Below, in pieces: positions 1 through 5,536 of a stretch of DNA of 7,592 nt; the first letter of the stretch is position 1; each line of letters begins with the position of its first letter. Source of the stretch: an uncultured Treponema sp. GTDB taxonomy: Bacteria > Spirochaetota > Spirochaetia > Treponematales > Treponemataceae. The notes under the pieces are model-generated. The model did no database searches. It saw nothing but the letters and a program-made list of their open reading frames with translations, and was not told where the DNA came from. Both the position numbers and the translations under genes were made by a program. The DNA is taken from NCBI GenBank assembly GCA_937893155.1, contig CALBGU010000298.1, positions 1 through 7,592 on the forward strand. Reading direction: 5' to 3'.

Positions 1-460
1 TTATGGAAAAGCAACTGGTGCATTGCCTGACGGAAGAAAGGCACACGAGCCATTCTCACCGGGAGCAAACCCATCTTATGGTGCAGAAACAAAGGGCTTG
101 GTAAAGTCTTTGAACTCTGTTGCAAAGCTTCCTTACGAGCAGGCTTTGGACGGTATTTCAAATACTCAGACAATTAACCCAAGCGCACTCGGACACGACA
201 AGGCAGAACGTGTTGAGAACTTGGTAAATGTTCTTGATGGTTACTTCGATGTAGGACCAGACTCTGGGCACGCTGGTGCACATCACTTGAACGTAAACGT
301 CTTTGGCGTTGAGAAGCTCAAGGATTGTCAGGCACACCCAGAGAAGCCTGAGTACGCAAACTTCACCGTTCGCGTTTCAGGTTACGCAGTTCGCTTCATC
401 AACCTTACAAAAGAGCAGCAGGACGACGTTATCGCTCGTACTTGCCACGCAGCTCTCTAG
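1..460 (+). CDS. pflB: Pyruvate formate-lyase (formate C-acetyltransferase), C-terminal part
   Basis: This is the last 152 codons of pyruvate formate-lyase; the 5' end lies outside the window. The enzyme is cytoplasmic and converts pyruvate plus CoA to acetyl-CoA and formate by a glycyl-radical mechanism in anaerobic mixed-acid fermentation. Visible family motifs are PDGRKAHEPFSPGANP near the start, DGISNTQTINPSALG, HHLNVNVFG, and the radical loop RVSGYAVRF close to the end. The radical glycine is encoded at 380-382 and is 26 residues from the C-terminus counting itself, the same placement as in the E. coli enzyme. The catalytic cysteine pair known for the family is upstream and cannot be checked. 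The full length of the loop separates it from the related GrcA-type spare-part proteins only if the upstream part is present. A strong terminator follows 41 bases after the stop. The next gene is convergent and is not part of the same unit. Confidence 0.96.
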   Translation, partial: YGKATGALPDGRKAHEPFSPGANPSYGAETKGLVKSLNSVAKLPYEQALDGISNTQTINPSALGHDKAERVENLVNVLDGYFDVGPDSGHAGAHHLNVNVFGVEKLKDCQAHPEKPEYANFTVRVSGYAVRFINLTKEQQDDVIARTCHAAL

Positions 461-501
461 TTTGAAATTTTCTAATCAAGTAGCGTAATAGTGAACGATA
501 T

Positions 502-530
502 AAATCCCCTAGAATATCTAGGGGATTTTT
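502..530 (+). terminator. Rho-independent terminator of pflB
   Basis: A perfect 11-bp stem (AAATCCCCTAG at 502-512 with CTAGGGGATTT at 518-528) encloses a 5-base loop, AATAT. The T-run spans 526-530, partly inside the stem. It lies 41 bases after the pflB stop. The opposite-strand T-run is short, so it should act mainly on plus-strand transcription, although it also separates two convergent genes. Confidence 0.88.
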
Positions 531-569
531 GTTTAAGCATTGTTGCTGTTATAAATTTTTTATTTAGTG

Positions 570-698
570 CTAAAAAAGGGAGTTGATATAACAGTTAAAA
601 TGACTTAATTCTCTATAAACGGTTAGCGTTTCTAAATTTTCAAATGCAGATTTCCAACTATCTCTGTATCGTTTTAATGTTCCGTTTTTATCAACATA
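570..698 (-). pseudogene. Out-of-frame C-terminal remainder of the hypothetical gene at 691-1140
   Basis: In the frame shifted +1 from the upstream gene, codons from 698 down to 573 read YVDKNGTLKRYRDSWKSAFE, then NLETLTVYRELSHFNCYINSLF, and stop at TAG (570-572). The composition is protein-like (charged, aromatic, tryptophan-containing). The frame has no start codon of its own and is closed just upstream by a TAG (at 706-708). It is therefore best explained as the natural C-terminus of the preceding protein, split off by a one-base insertion or by a sequencing error. A programmed +1 shift is possible, but I see no recognised slippery motif at the junction. Confidence 0.55.
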
Positions 699-1140
699 GC
701 TGTGCTACAACGTCTGAAAATGCATAATTTTGAGGAAGGTCGAAAAAATCAAACGAAAATGACGTACCAAAATTAAAGCAATTTCCATCGGACATTTTCA
801 AAACAAATCCTGTCCACGACATAAGCGTTTCGCCTTGGATTTTCTGCAACAATGAGAGCGGCATTGCATTTCTGCACTGTTCAATGCGTATGATTTCATT
901 TGGATTGAGCACATTTTGTTCTGTTACAAATGCACTTATCATTTTTTTAGGTTGCTTGTGCGATTCATCAAAGCGCCTTATTGCCAAATCGATATACGTT
1001 TGTTTATCCAGAAATGCAACGCAGGGAAGCGTGATGTTTCCTTTTAATATAACGGATGCTCGATATTTTTTCCCATACAAATCATTTTCAATCGGTTCAA
1101 TCGAATTTACTAAAAAATCTTGTATCTCTTGTTCTTTCAT
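691..1140 (-). CDS. Hypothetical protein, probably truncated by a frameshift
   Basis: This reads as a 149-residue protein that I do not recognise. I chose ATG at 1138-1140 (start MKEQEIQDFL). The longer frame begins with TTG at 1177-1179, inside the loop of the dnaJ terminator, which is not a credible start. There is no clear Shine-Dalgarno before the ATG. The protein shows no signal peptide and no membrane segment. It is mixed alpha/beta in character, with a moderately acidic N-terminus and aromatic-rich stretches near its end (FNFGTSFSFDFFDLPQNY). It ends VVAQLC at a TGA. One base out of frame, the downstream DNA continues to encode a protein-like tail down to 570. Skipping a single base after the CAG codon at 700-702 would join the two into a 189-residue protein ending in NCYINSLF. 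It lies after dnaJ on the same strand but behind a terminator, so it is probably not co-transcribed with the chaperones. It has no own promoter that I can identify. Confidence 0.55.
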   Translation of the reverse strand: MKEQEIQDFLVNSIEPIENDLYGKKYRASVILKGNITLPCVAFLDKQTYIDLAIRRFDESHKQPKKMISAFVTEQNVLNPNEIIRIEQCRNAMPLSLLQKIQGETLMSWTGFVLKMSDGNCFNFGTSFSFDFFDLPQNYAFSDVVAQLC

Positions 1141-1160
1141 AATTTTTGCCGTAGATTTAC

Positions 1161-1196
1161 AAAAAAACCGTTTCTGCAAAAAACAGAAGCGGTTTT
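1161..1196 (-). terminator. Rho-independent terminator after dnaJ
   Basis: On the minus strand, AAAACCGCTTCTG (1184-1196) pairs with CAGAAACGGTTTT (1164-1176): 13 positions with one mismatch and a 7-base loop. A run of T's follows (plus-strand A's at 1161-1167). It starts 17 bases past the dnaJ stop. The plus-strand version also has T's after the stem, so it may work weakly both ways. Confidence 0.85.
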
Positions 1197-1212
1197 GTAA
1201 AAAATCAAATTT

Positions 1213-2358
1213 TTATCCGCGCGGGAGACTATCAAGCGCGATTAAGTTCGGCGAATCAGACGCTTTTTCGATTTCTGCGTATCGCTCCATAAGTTTTTTC
1301 TGTTCACTATTCAGATGATTAGGGAAACTGACAAAGAACTTCAGATACAAATCGCCCTTGCGTCCAGAATCGCCCTGCGGAACCCCTTCGCCGCGAATCC
1401 GCAACTGTGCGCCATGTGTGGTGTACGCTGGCACAGAAAAAACAATATCGCGACCGTCAAGGCTCTTTATGTGCAATTTTGCGCCCAAAACTGCCTGAGA
1501 AAGTGTTAGCGGCACTGCACAATACAAATCATCGCCGTTTCGCTCAAAGAACTTATCATTATCCACATTCAAAACGATGTATAAATCTCCTGCAGGACCG
1601 CCGTTAAAGCCCGAATCGCCTTCGTGTGGAATAACAATCTGTCTGCCGTCGTCAACACCAGCGGGGATTTTTATGGTAACGACTTTTGTTTTAGAAACCG
1701 CCCCTGTGCCGCGACAGTCCGAGCAGGGACTTTCGATGATTGTACCAGAGCCGCGGCAATTCGGACAGGTCTGCTGAACAGCGAACATTCCCATTGAGCG
1801 CCGAACCTGCCCAGCGCCGCCGCACGTTGGACACGTTTTTCGCCCTGAGCCAGATGAACAGCCTGTTCCGTGGCATTTTTCGCAGTTTTCCTTGTGCGAA
1901 AAACGGACATCGAGTTTTGCACCAAAAACCGCGTCTTTGAACGAAATCCGTACATCTTTTCTGAGGTCATTTCCTCGTGCTGGGGCATTCGGGTCGCGAG
2001 CGCGTCGAGATGAACCGCCGCCGAAAAACGATGAAAATACATCGCTGAAAGCCCCTTCGCCGAAACCGGAGAACAAGTCGCTAAAGTCATGGAAGGCATT
2101 GGAATAGCCTCCTGCGCCAGCACCTCCCATTCCGTCAAGACCTGCGAACCCGTATTGGTCGTATGTTGCTCTTTTTTTCTCGTCAGAAAGCACTTCATAC
2201 GCCTCTGTTGCTTCTTTGAATTTGTCTTCAGCTTCTTTGTTTCCAGGATTTCTATCTGGGTGATATTTTACAGCTAATTTGCGGTATGCTTTCTTTATCT
2301 CTTCTTTGTCCGCACTCTTTCCAACACCTAAAACTTCGTAATAATCTCGTTTAGCCAT
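1213..2358 (-). CDS. dnaJ: Chaperone protein DnaJ (Hsp40)
   Basis: This is a full-length type I J-protein of 381 residues, the normal size. It is the cytoplasmic co-chaperone that binds unfolded proteins, hands them to DnaK and stimulates DnaK ATP hydrolysis. The domains in order are: J domain (about 1-70) with HPD at 33-35; a Gly/Phe-rich region (about 71-117); a zinc-binding region with all four CxxCxGxG motifs at 159-166 (CEKCHGTG), 176-183 (CPTCGGAG), 198-205 (CPNCRGSG) and 212-219 (CSDCRGTG); and then the two C-terminal substrate-binding and dimerisation domains. The start is ATG at 2356-2358, preceded by GGAGAA (2367-2372) at 8 bases. It is the last gene of grpE-dnaK-dnaJ. A terminator hairpin lies between dnaK and dnaJ, so dnaJ is probably expressed by partial read-through. 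No promoter is apparent in the 30 bases between that hairpin and the start. Confidence 0.98.
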   Translation of the reverse strand: MAKRDYYEVLGVGKSADKEEIKKAYRKLAVKYHPDRNPGNKEAEDKFKEATEAYEVLSDEKKRATYDQYGFAGLDGMGGAGAGGYSNAFHDFSDLFSGFGEGAFSDVFSSFFGGGSSRRARDPNAPARGNDLRKDVRISFKDAVFGAKLDVRFSHKENCEKCHGTGCSSGSGRKTCPTCGGAGQVRRSMGMFAVQQTCPNCRGSGTIIESPCSDCRGTGAVSKTKVVTIKIPAGVDDGRQIVIPHEGDSGFNGGPAGDLYIVLNVDNDKFFERNGDDLYCAVPLTLSQAVLGAKLHIKSLDGRDIVFSVPAYTTHGAQLRIRGEGVPQGDSGRKGDLYLKFFVSFPNHLNSEQKKLMERYAEIEKASDSPNLIALDSLPRG

Positions 2359-2388
2359 TTCATTTATTCTCCGTCTACATAGTTAATG

Positions 2389-2432
2389 AAAAAAAGACCG
2401 CTACCAAAAAGATTGTATCTCAAGGCAGCGGT
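2389..2432 (-). terminator. Intra-operon terminator/attenuator between dnaK and dnaJ
   Basis: On the minus strand, ACCGCTGCC (2424-2432) pairs with GGTAGCGGT (2397-2405), nine pairs with one G-U. It is followed by C and seven T's (plus-strand A's at 2389-2395). The 18-base loop contains its own small stem, GAGAT-ACA-ATCTT. The hairpin begins 19 bases after the dnaK stop and ends 30 bases before the dnaJ start. It has all the parts of an intrinsic terminator but an unusually long loop, which suggests partial termination that sets DnaK above DnaJ. Confidence 0.72.
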
Positions 2433-2451
2433 TTTGCAAGGAGATTATTCC

Positions 2452-4395
2452 TTATTTGTCGTCGTGAACTTCATACTCAACGTCGTCGCCCTTGCCCTTC
2501 TCAAATCCAGAAGAAGATGCGCCCGCGTTGTTAGCTCCAGCATTGCCAGCACCAGCTCCGCCAGCAGCACCTGCTTGCGCGCCCTGCTGCTTGTAAAGCT
2601 CCTCGGCAATCTTGTAAGAAGCCTGTTTCAAAGCCTCTGTCTTTGCCTTGATGTCGTCAGTGTTTCCACCCTCAAGAGCCTTCTTCAAGTCTGCGATTGC
2701 GTTGTCAATCTTGTCTTTTTCAGCGGCAGGAACTTTGTCGCCAAGCTCTTTCACGCTCTTTTCTGTCTGATAGATAAGAGAATCTGCTTCGTTCTTAGCG
2801 TCAACGCTTTCTCTCTGCTTCTTGTCGCTTTCTGCGTTCGCCTCAGCGTCTTTCACCATTCGGTTAATCTCTTCTTCGCTCAAGCCGCTTGAAGAGGTAA
2901 TCTGAATGTGCTGCTCTTTTCCAGTGCCCTGGTCTTTTGCAGAAACGTGAACAATACCGTTAGAGTCGATATCGAATGTAACTTCAATCTGCGGAACTCC
3001 GCGCGGAGCTGCAGGAATACCAACGAGGTCGAACTTGCCGAGCGTGCGGTTCTGGCTTGCCATTTCGCGCTCACCCTGCAAAACGTGGATAGAAACTGCT
3101 GTCTGTCCGTCTGCCGCAGTTGAGAATACCTGACTCTTGCGAGTTGGGATTGTCGTGTTGCGGTTGATGAGGCGTGTGAAGATACCGCCCATTGTTTCAA
3201 TACCGAGTGAAAGAGGTGTAACGTCGAGCAAAAGAACGTCTTTAACATCGCCCTGAAGAACGCCGCCCTGAACAGCTGCACCGATAGCAACAGCTTCATC
3301 TGGGTTGACTTCGCGGCTTCCCTCTTTACCGAAAATCTGTTTTACGATTTCCTGCACTTTTGGCATACGGCTTGAACCGCCGACGAGCAAAATATCGTCG
3401 ATTTTGTCTGCAGTGATGCCAGCATCTTTCATAGCTTTGATACAAGGCTCTTTTGTTGCCTCGAACAAATCATCTGTCATCTGCTCGAACTGTGCGCGAG
3501 TCAAATCCTTCTGCAAGTGCTTTGGACCTGTTGCGTCCGCTGTGATGAACGGAAGGTTGATTGTTGTGCTTGTCTGGTTAGAAAGGCTGATTTTTGCATT
3601 CTCAGCAGCCTCTCTCAATCGCTGCATAGCCATTGGGTCGCCAGAAAGGTCGATGCCTGTATCAGCCTTGAAGCTGTCGATAAGCCAATTTACGATTCGT
3701 CTGTCCCAGTCATCTCCACCGAGGTGTGTGTTACCGTTTGTAGACTTAACCTCGAAAACACCATCGCCAAGCTCAAGAATAGAAATATCGAATGTACCGC
3801 CACCAAGGTCGTAAACAGCGATTGTCTTATCTCCCTTGCTTTCCTTGTTGAAACCGAATGCCAAAGAAGCGGCTGTAGGCTCGTTGATAATTCTCTTTAC
3901 GTCAAGACCTGCGATTTTACCAGCGTCTTTTGTAGCCTGACGCTGTGAGTCGTTGAAGTAAGCAGGAACGGTGATAACAGCTTCTGTAACAGTCTCGCCG
4001 AGGTAATCTTCTGCAGTCTTCTTCATTTTCTGCAAGATGAAAGCAGATACTTCCTGCGGGCTGAACTCTTTGTCCTGTCCGCCCTCCTGAACCTTTACGC
4101 GCACATTCTCGCCGTGGTCAACGATTGTGTACGGCATCATCTTTGCCTCGCCTGCAAGTTCGTTGTAGCGGTGTCCGATGAAACGCTTAATAGAATAAAC
4201 TGTGTTCTTTGGGTTTGTAACCATCTGGTTTTTCGCAGGAAGACCGACGATTCTGTCGCCCTTTGCTGTGAAACCTACGATAGAAGGTGTTGTGCGTCCG
4301 CCCTCTGAGTTCTGAATAACAACAGGCTTGCCGTTTTCCATAACAGCAACGCAAGAGTTCGTTGTACCAAGGTCAATACCAATAATTTTTCCCAT
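2452..4395 (-). CDS. dnaK: Chaperone protein DnaK (Hsp70)
   Basis: This is a full-length bacterial Hsp70 of 647 residues. It is the cytoplasmic ATP-dependent chaperone that binds exposed hydrophobic segments of nascent or damaged proteins, cycling with DnaJ and GrpE. The nucleotide-binding domain (about 1-385) starts with the phosphate-1 motif IGIDLGTTNSCV (5-16). It also has NEPTAASLAFGF (171-182), phosphate-2 DLGGGTFD (196-203; the threonine at 201 matches the autophosphorylated residue of E. coli DnaK) and LLVGGSSRMP (336-345). The hydrophobic interdomain linker VLLLDVTP is at 387-394. The substrate-binding domain follows, then a helical lid and a Gly/Ala/Asn-rich flexible tail (about 604-630). 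The extreme C-terminus is acidic (DDVEYEVHDDK), comparable to the acidic tail of other bacterial DnaKs but not identical to the common EEV-type ending. ATG at 4393-4395 has a strong GAGGAG site (4405-4410) nine bases upstream. It lies 27 bases after grpE. Confidence 0.99.
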   Translation of the reverse strand: MGKIIGIDLGTTNSCVAVMENGKPVVIQNSEGGRTTPSIVGFTAKGDRIVGLPAKNQMVTNPKNTVYSIKRFIGHRYNELAGEAKMMPYTIVDHGENVRVKVQEGGQDKEFSPQEVSAFILQKMKKTAEDYLGETVTEAVITVPAYFNDSQRQATKDAGKIAGLDVKRIINEPTAASLAFGFNKESKGDKTIAVYDLGGGTFDISILELGDGVFEVKSTNGNTHLGGDDWDRRIVNWLIDSFKADTGIDLSGDPMAMQRLREAAENAKISLSNQTSTTINLPFITADATGPKHLQKDLTRAQFEQMTDDLFEATKEPCIKAMKDAGITADKIDDILLVGGSSRMPKVQEIVKQIFGKEGSREVNPDEAVAIGAAVQGGVLQGDVKDVLLLDVTPLSLGIETMGGIFTRLINRNTTIPTRKSQVFSTAADGQTAVSIHVLQGEREMASQNRTLGKFDLVGIPAAPRGVPQIEVTFDIDSNGIVHVSAKDQGTGKEQHIQITSSSGLSEEEINRMVKDAEANAESDKKQRESVDAKNEADSLIYQTEKSVKELGDKVPAAEKDKIDNAIADLKKALEGGNTDDIKAKTEALKQASYKIAEELYKQQGAQAGAAGGAGAGNAGANNAGASSSGFEKGKGDDVEYEVHDDK

Positions 4396-4422
4396 AATAT
4401 ATATCTCCTCAAAATGCTCTGC

Positions 4423-5037
4423 TTATTTTTGTTCAGCGTCAGCTTTCTCATCAGCTTTTGCTGCTTCAGCCTTATCTTCAGCCTTTACACTGCCGTCTGG
4501 CATTGTAACCATAACTTTTGCATGTCGAATAACGCGGTCTTTGAGTTTGTAGCCCTTCAAATACACTTGCGAAAGCACAGGCTCTGCAACTGCCCCCTCT
4601 GCGCTTCCGATAGCCTCGTGAATCTCTGGGTCGAACACATCTCCCGCCGCACCGTAGCTTGTTAGATTGTATTTATTCTCGAGCAATGAAACAAGCCCCT
4701 TGCTCACCATTTTTACGCCGTCCGCGATAGAAGCAGCGTCTTTTGCACTCTCCGCGGCTTCAATCGTGCGGTCAAAATTATCAAGGGAATCAAGAAGGTC
4801 TTTCAAGAGATTGGTGTTTGCATAATCCAAAGTCTCCTGCTTTTCCTTAATCATTCTCTTTCTGTAGTTGTCGAAGTCTGCGATTTTTCTCAAAAGCTGC
4901 TCTTTCAAGTCCGCATTTTCTTTTTCCAGTTCTGCGATTCTCTCTTCAGGCTTTTTTTCTGCATTTTCAGTGTTTGCAGTTTCAGCAGCCTGTTCTTCTT
5001 TTTTGTCTTCAGTCTGCTCTGTGTTATCTTCTGCCAT
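4423..5037 (-). CDS. grpE: Nucleotide exchange factor GrpE
   Basis: This is a full-length GrpE of 204 residues. It acts as a cytoplasmic dimer that opens the DnaK nucleotide-binding cleft and releases ADP, resetting the chaperone cycle. The first 30 residues are acidic and disordered. They are followed by a long heptad-like helix (about 31-75, EERIAELEKENADLKEQLLR and onward) for dimerisation. Then come the family elements KDLLDSLDNFDR, FDPEIHEAIG, and the C-terminal beta-domain signature LKGYKLKDRVIRHAKVMV. The tail is unusually rich in Lys/Ala/Asp/Glu (about 186-204). ATG at 5035-5037 is preceded by AGGAA (5047-5051) at nine bases. It is the first gene of the chaperone unit. No hrcA precedes it, although many bacteria have hrcA-grpE-dnaK-dnaJ. 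Confidence 0.97.
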   Translation of the reverse strand: MAEDNTEQTEDKKEEQAAETANTENAEKKPEERIAELEKENADLKEQLLRKIADFDNYRKRMIKEKQETLDYANTNLLKDLLDSLDNFDRTIEAAESAKDAASIADGVKMVSKGLVSLLENKYNLTSYGAAGDVFDPEIHEAIGSAEGAVAEPVLSQVYLKGYKLKDRVIRHAKVMVTMPDGSVKAEDKAEAAKADEKADAEQK

Positions 5038-5076
5038 AATCTTGCGTTCCTAAAAAAATAATTACTTTCTATATCT

Positions 5077-5106
5077 AAGTTACGAATTTGGATATACAAT
5101 CGTCAA
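5077..5106 (-). promoter_or_regulatory. Candidate grpE-dnaK-dnaJ promoter
   Basis: On the minus strand, TTGACG (5101-5106) is a good -35 hexamer. TAACTT (5077-5082) follows after 18 bases and is only a fair -10 match. A start site near 5070 would give a leader of about 30 bases to the grpE ATG, including its AGGAA site. Upstream of the -35 there are closely spaced A-tracts (T-runs on the plus strand at 5108-5115, 5119-5125, 5130-5133, 5135-5138 and 5140-5147), which could act like an UP element or bend the DNA. A competing -10 such as TAGATA (5072-5077) cannot be excluded. I see no CIRCE inverted repeat. Confidence 0.38.
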
Positions 5107-5157
5107 ATTTTTTTTGCATTTTTTTATCATTTTCTTTTCTTTTTTTTCAAAAATACC

Positions 5158-5381
5158 TTTCCGCGTTTCGCAAAAGCGTTCCTTTTCACAAAAGGAGCTT
5201 TCCGCGTGTGGAAATGAACATATTTTTTCAAAAGAAGGCTTCCGCGTTTTGCAAATGTTCGATTTTTAACAAAAATGGCTTTCCGCGTACGGAAATGAAC
5301 AGCTTTTTCATAAAGGAGCTTTCCGCGCGCGGAAATGAACATATTTTTAACAAAAGAAGGCTTCCGCTCACGAGCGGAACC
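5158..5381. repeat. Six-unit tandem array of ~40.5-bp dyad-containing repeats
   Basis: The heptamer TTCCGCG, or TTCCGCT in the last unit, recurs at 5159, 5200, 5240, 5281, 5321 and 5362, giving spacings of 41, 40, 41, 40 and 41 bp. Most units read T(0-1)TTCCGCG, a short variable centre, GGAAATGAACA, a T-rich stretch, then AAA(A)GAAGG or AAAGGAG. Units 2, 4 and 5 carry dyads at 5199-5214, 5280-5295 and 5320-5335. The one in unit 5, TTTCCGCGCGCGGAAA, is a perfect 16-bp palindrome. Unit 6 has TTCCGCT-CACG-AGCGGAA. Units 1 and 3 resemble each other more than the rest (CCGCGTTT/T-GCAAA) and have a weaker dyad. The array sits between the helicase stop and the grpE promoter region. Because two units total 81 bp, long open frames with a 27-residue peptide period appear on both strands. 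I regard these as by-products, not genes. Function is unknown. Confidence 0.85.
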
Positions 5382-5389
5382 ATTTTTTT
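5359..5389. terminator. Terminator-like hairpin in the last repeat unit
   Basis: TTCCGCT (5362-5368) and AGCGGAA (5373-5379) form a 7-bp stem with a CACG loop. It is extended by GG (5359-5360) against CC (5380-5381) across a one-base bulge. On the plus strand it is followed by A and seven T's (5383-5389), a good intrinsic terminator shape. On the minus strand, where the neighbouring genes lie, the tail TTCTTTTG is weaker. It could end the helicase transcript before the grpE promoter, but the better polarity points the other way. Confidence 0.5.
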
Positions 5390-5536
5390 AGCGATTGTTT
5401 TTTTTGAGGAAATGCCTTTCATTCCCGTTGCTGTCGAGAATAATAGACCTATTCGATAACCTTGCTACATAAAAAGTTTTTTAGTTTCCGAACAGGTCTT
5501 TCATAAATCTACTGCAGGGAAAATGTTTGCACTTAT
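5390..5536. other. Spacer between helicase stop and repeat array
   Basis: No convincing gene was found. On the minus strand an ATG at 5502-5504 opens only seven codons (MKDLFGN) before TAA at 5481-5483, without a Shine-Dalgarno. The same frame then stays open for 30 codons (including YVARLSNRSIILDSNGNERH) to a TAA at 5388-5390. This could be a decayed remnant of a gene once following the helicase, or chance. No terminator is seen directly after the helicase stop. Confidence 0.3.

Noticed and set aside
560..575. TTAGTGCTAA, resembling a CIRCE half-site
   Set aside because: There is no matching TTAGCACTC half at the proper distance. It lies at the 3' end of the broken gene, far from grpE.
1141..1179. 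TTG-initiated extension of the hypothetical gene (MQKRFFCKSTAKI...)
   Set aside because: It lies in the loop and stem of the dnaJ terminator and has no ribosome site. ATG at 1138-1140 is the more sensible start.
884..1318. Plus-strand frame of 144 codons
   Set aside because: It overlaps the hypothetical gene, the dnaJ terminator and the dnaJ 3' end on the other strand. Its composition is that of an antisense shadow.
1671..2198. Minus-strand frame of 175 codons inside dnaJ
   Set aside because: It lies in an alternative frame of a fully conserved dnaJ and has no family-like features.
5158..5381. CRISPR array
   Set aside because: The repeats are contiguous 40-41 bp degenerate units. There are no constant repeats separated by unique spacers, and no cas genes.
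5088..5459. Plus-strand frame of 123 codons across the repeat array
   Set aside because: It is open only because the 81-bp repeat period preserves the frame. It has no ribosome site and is low-complexity at its start.
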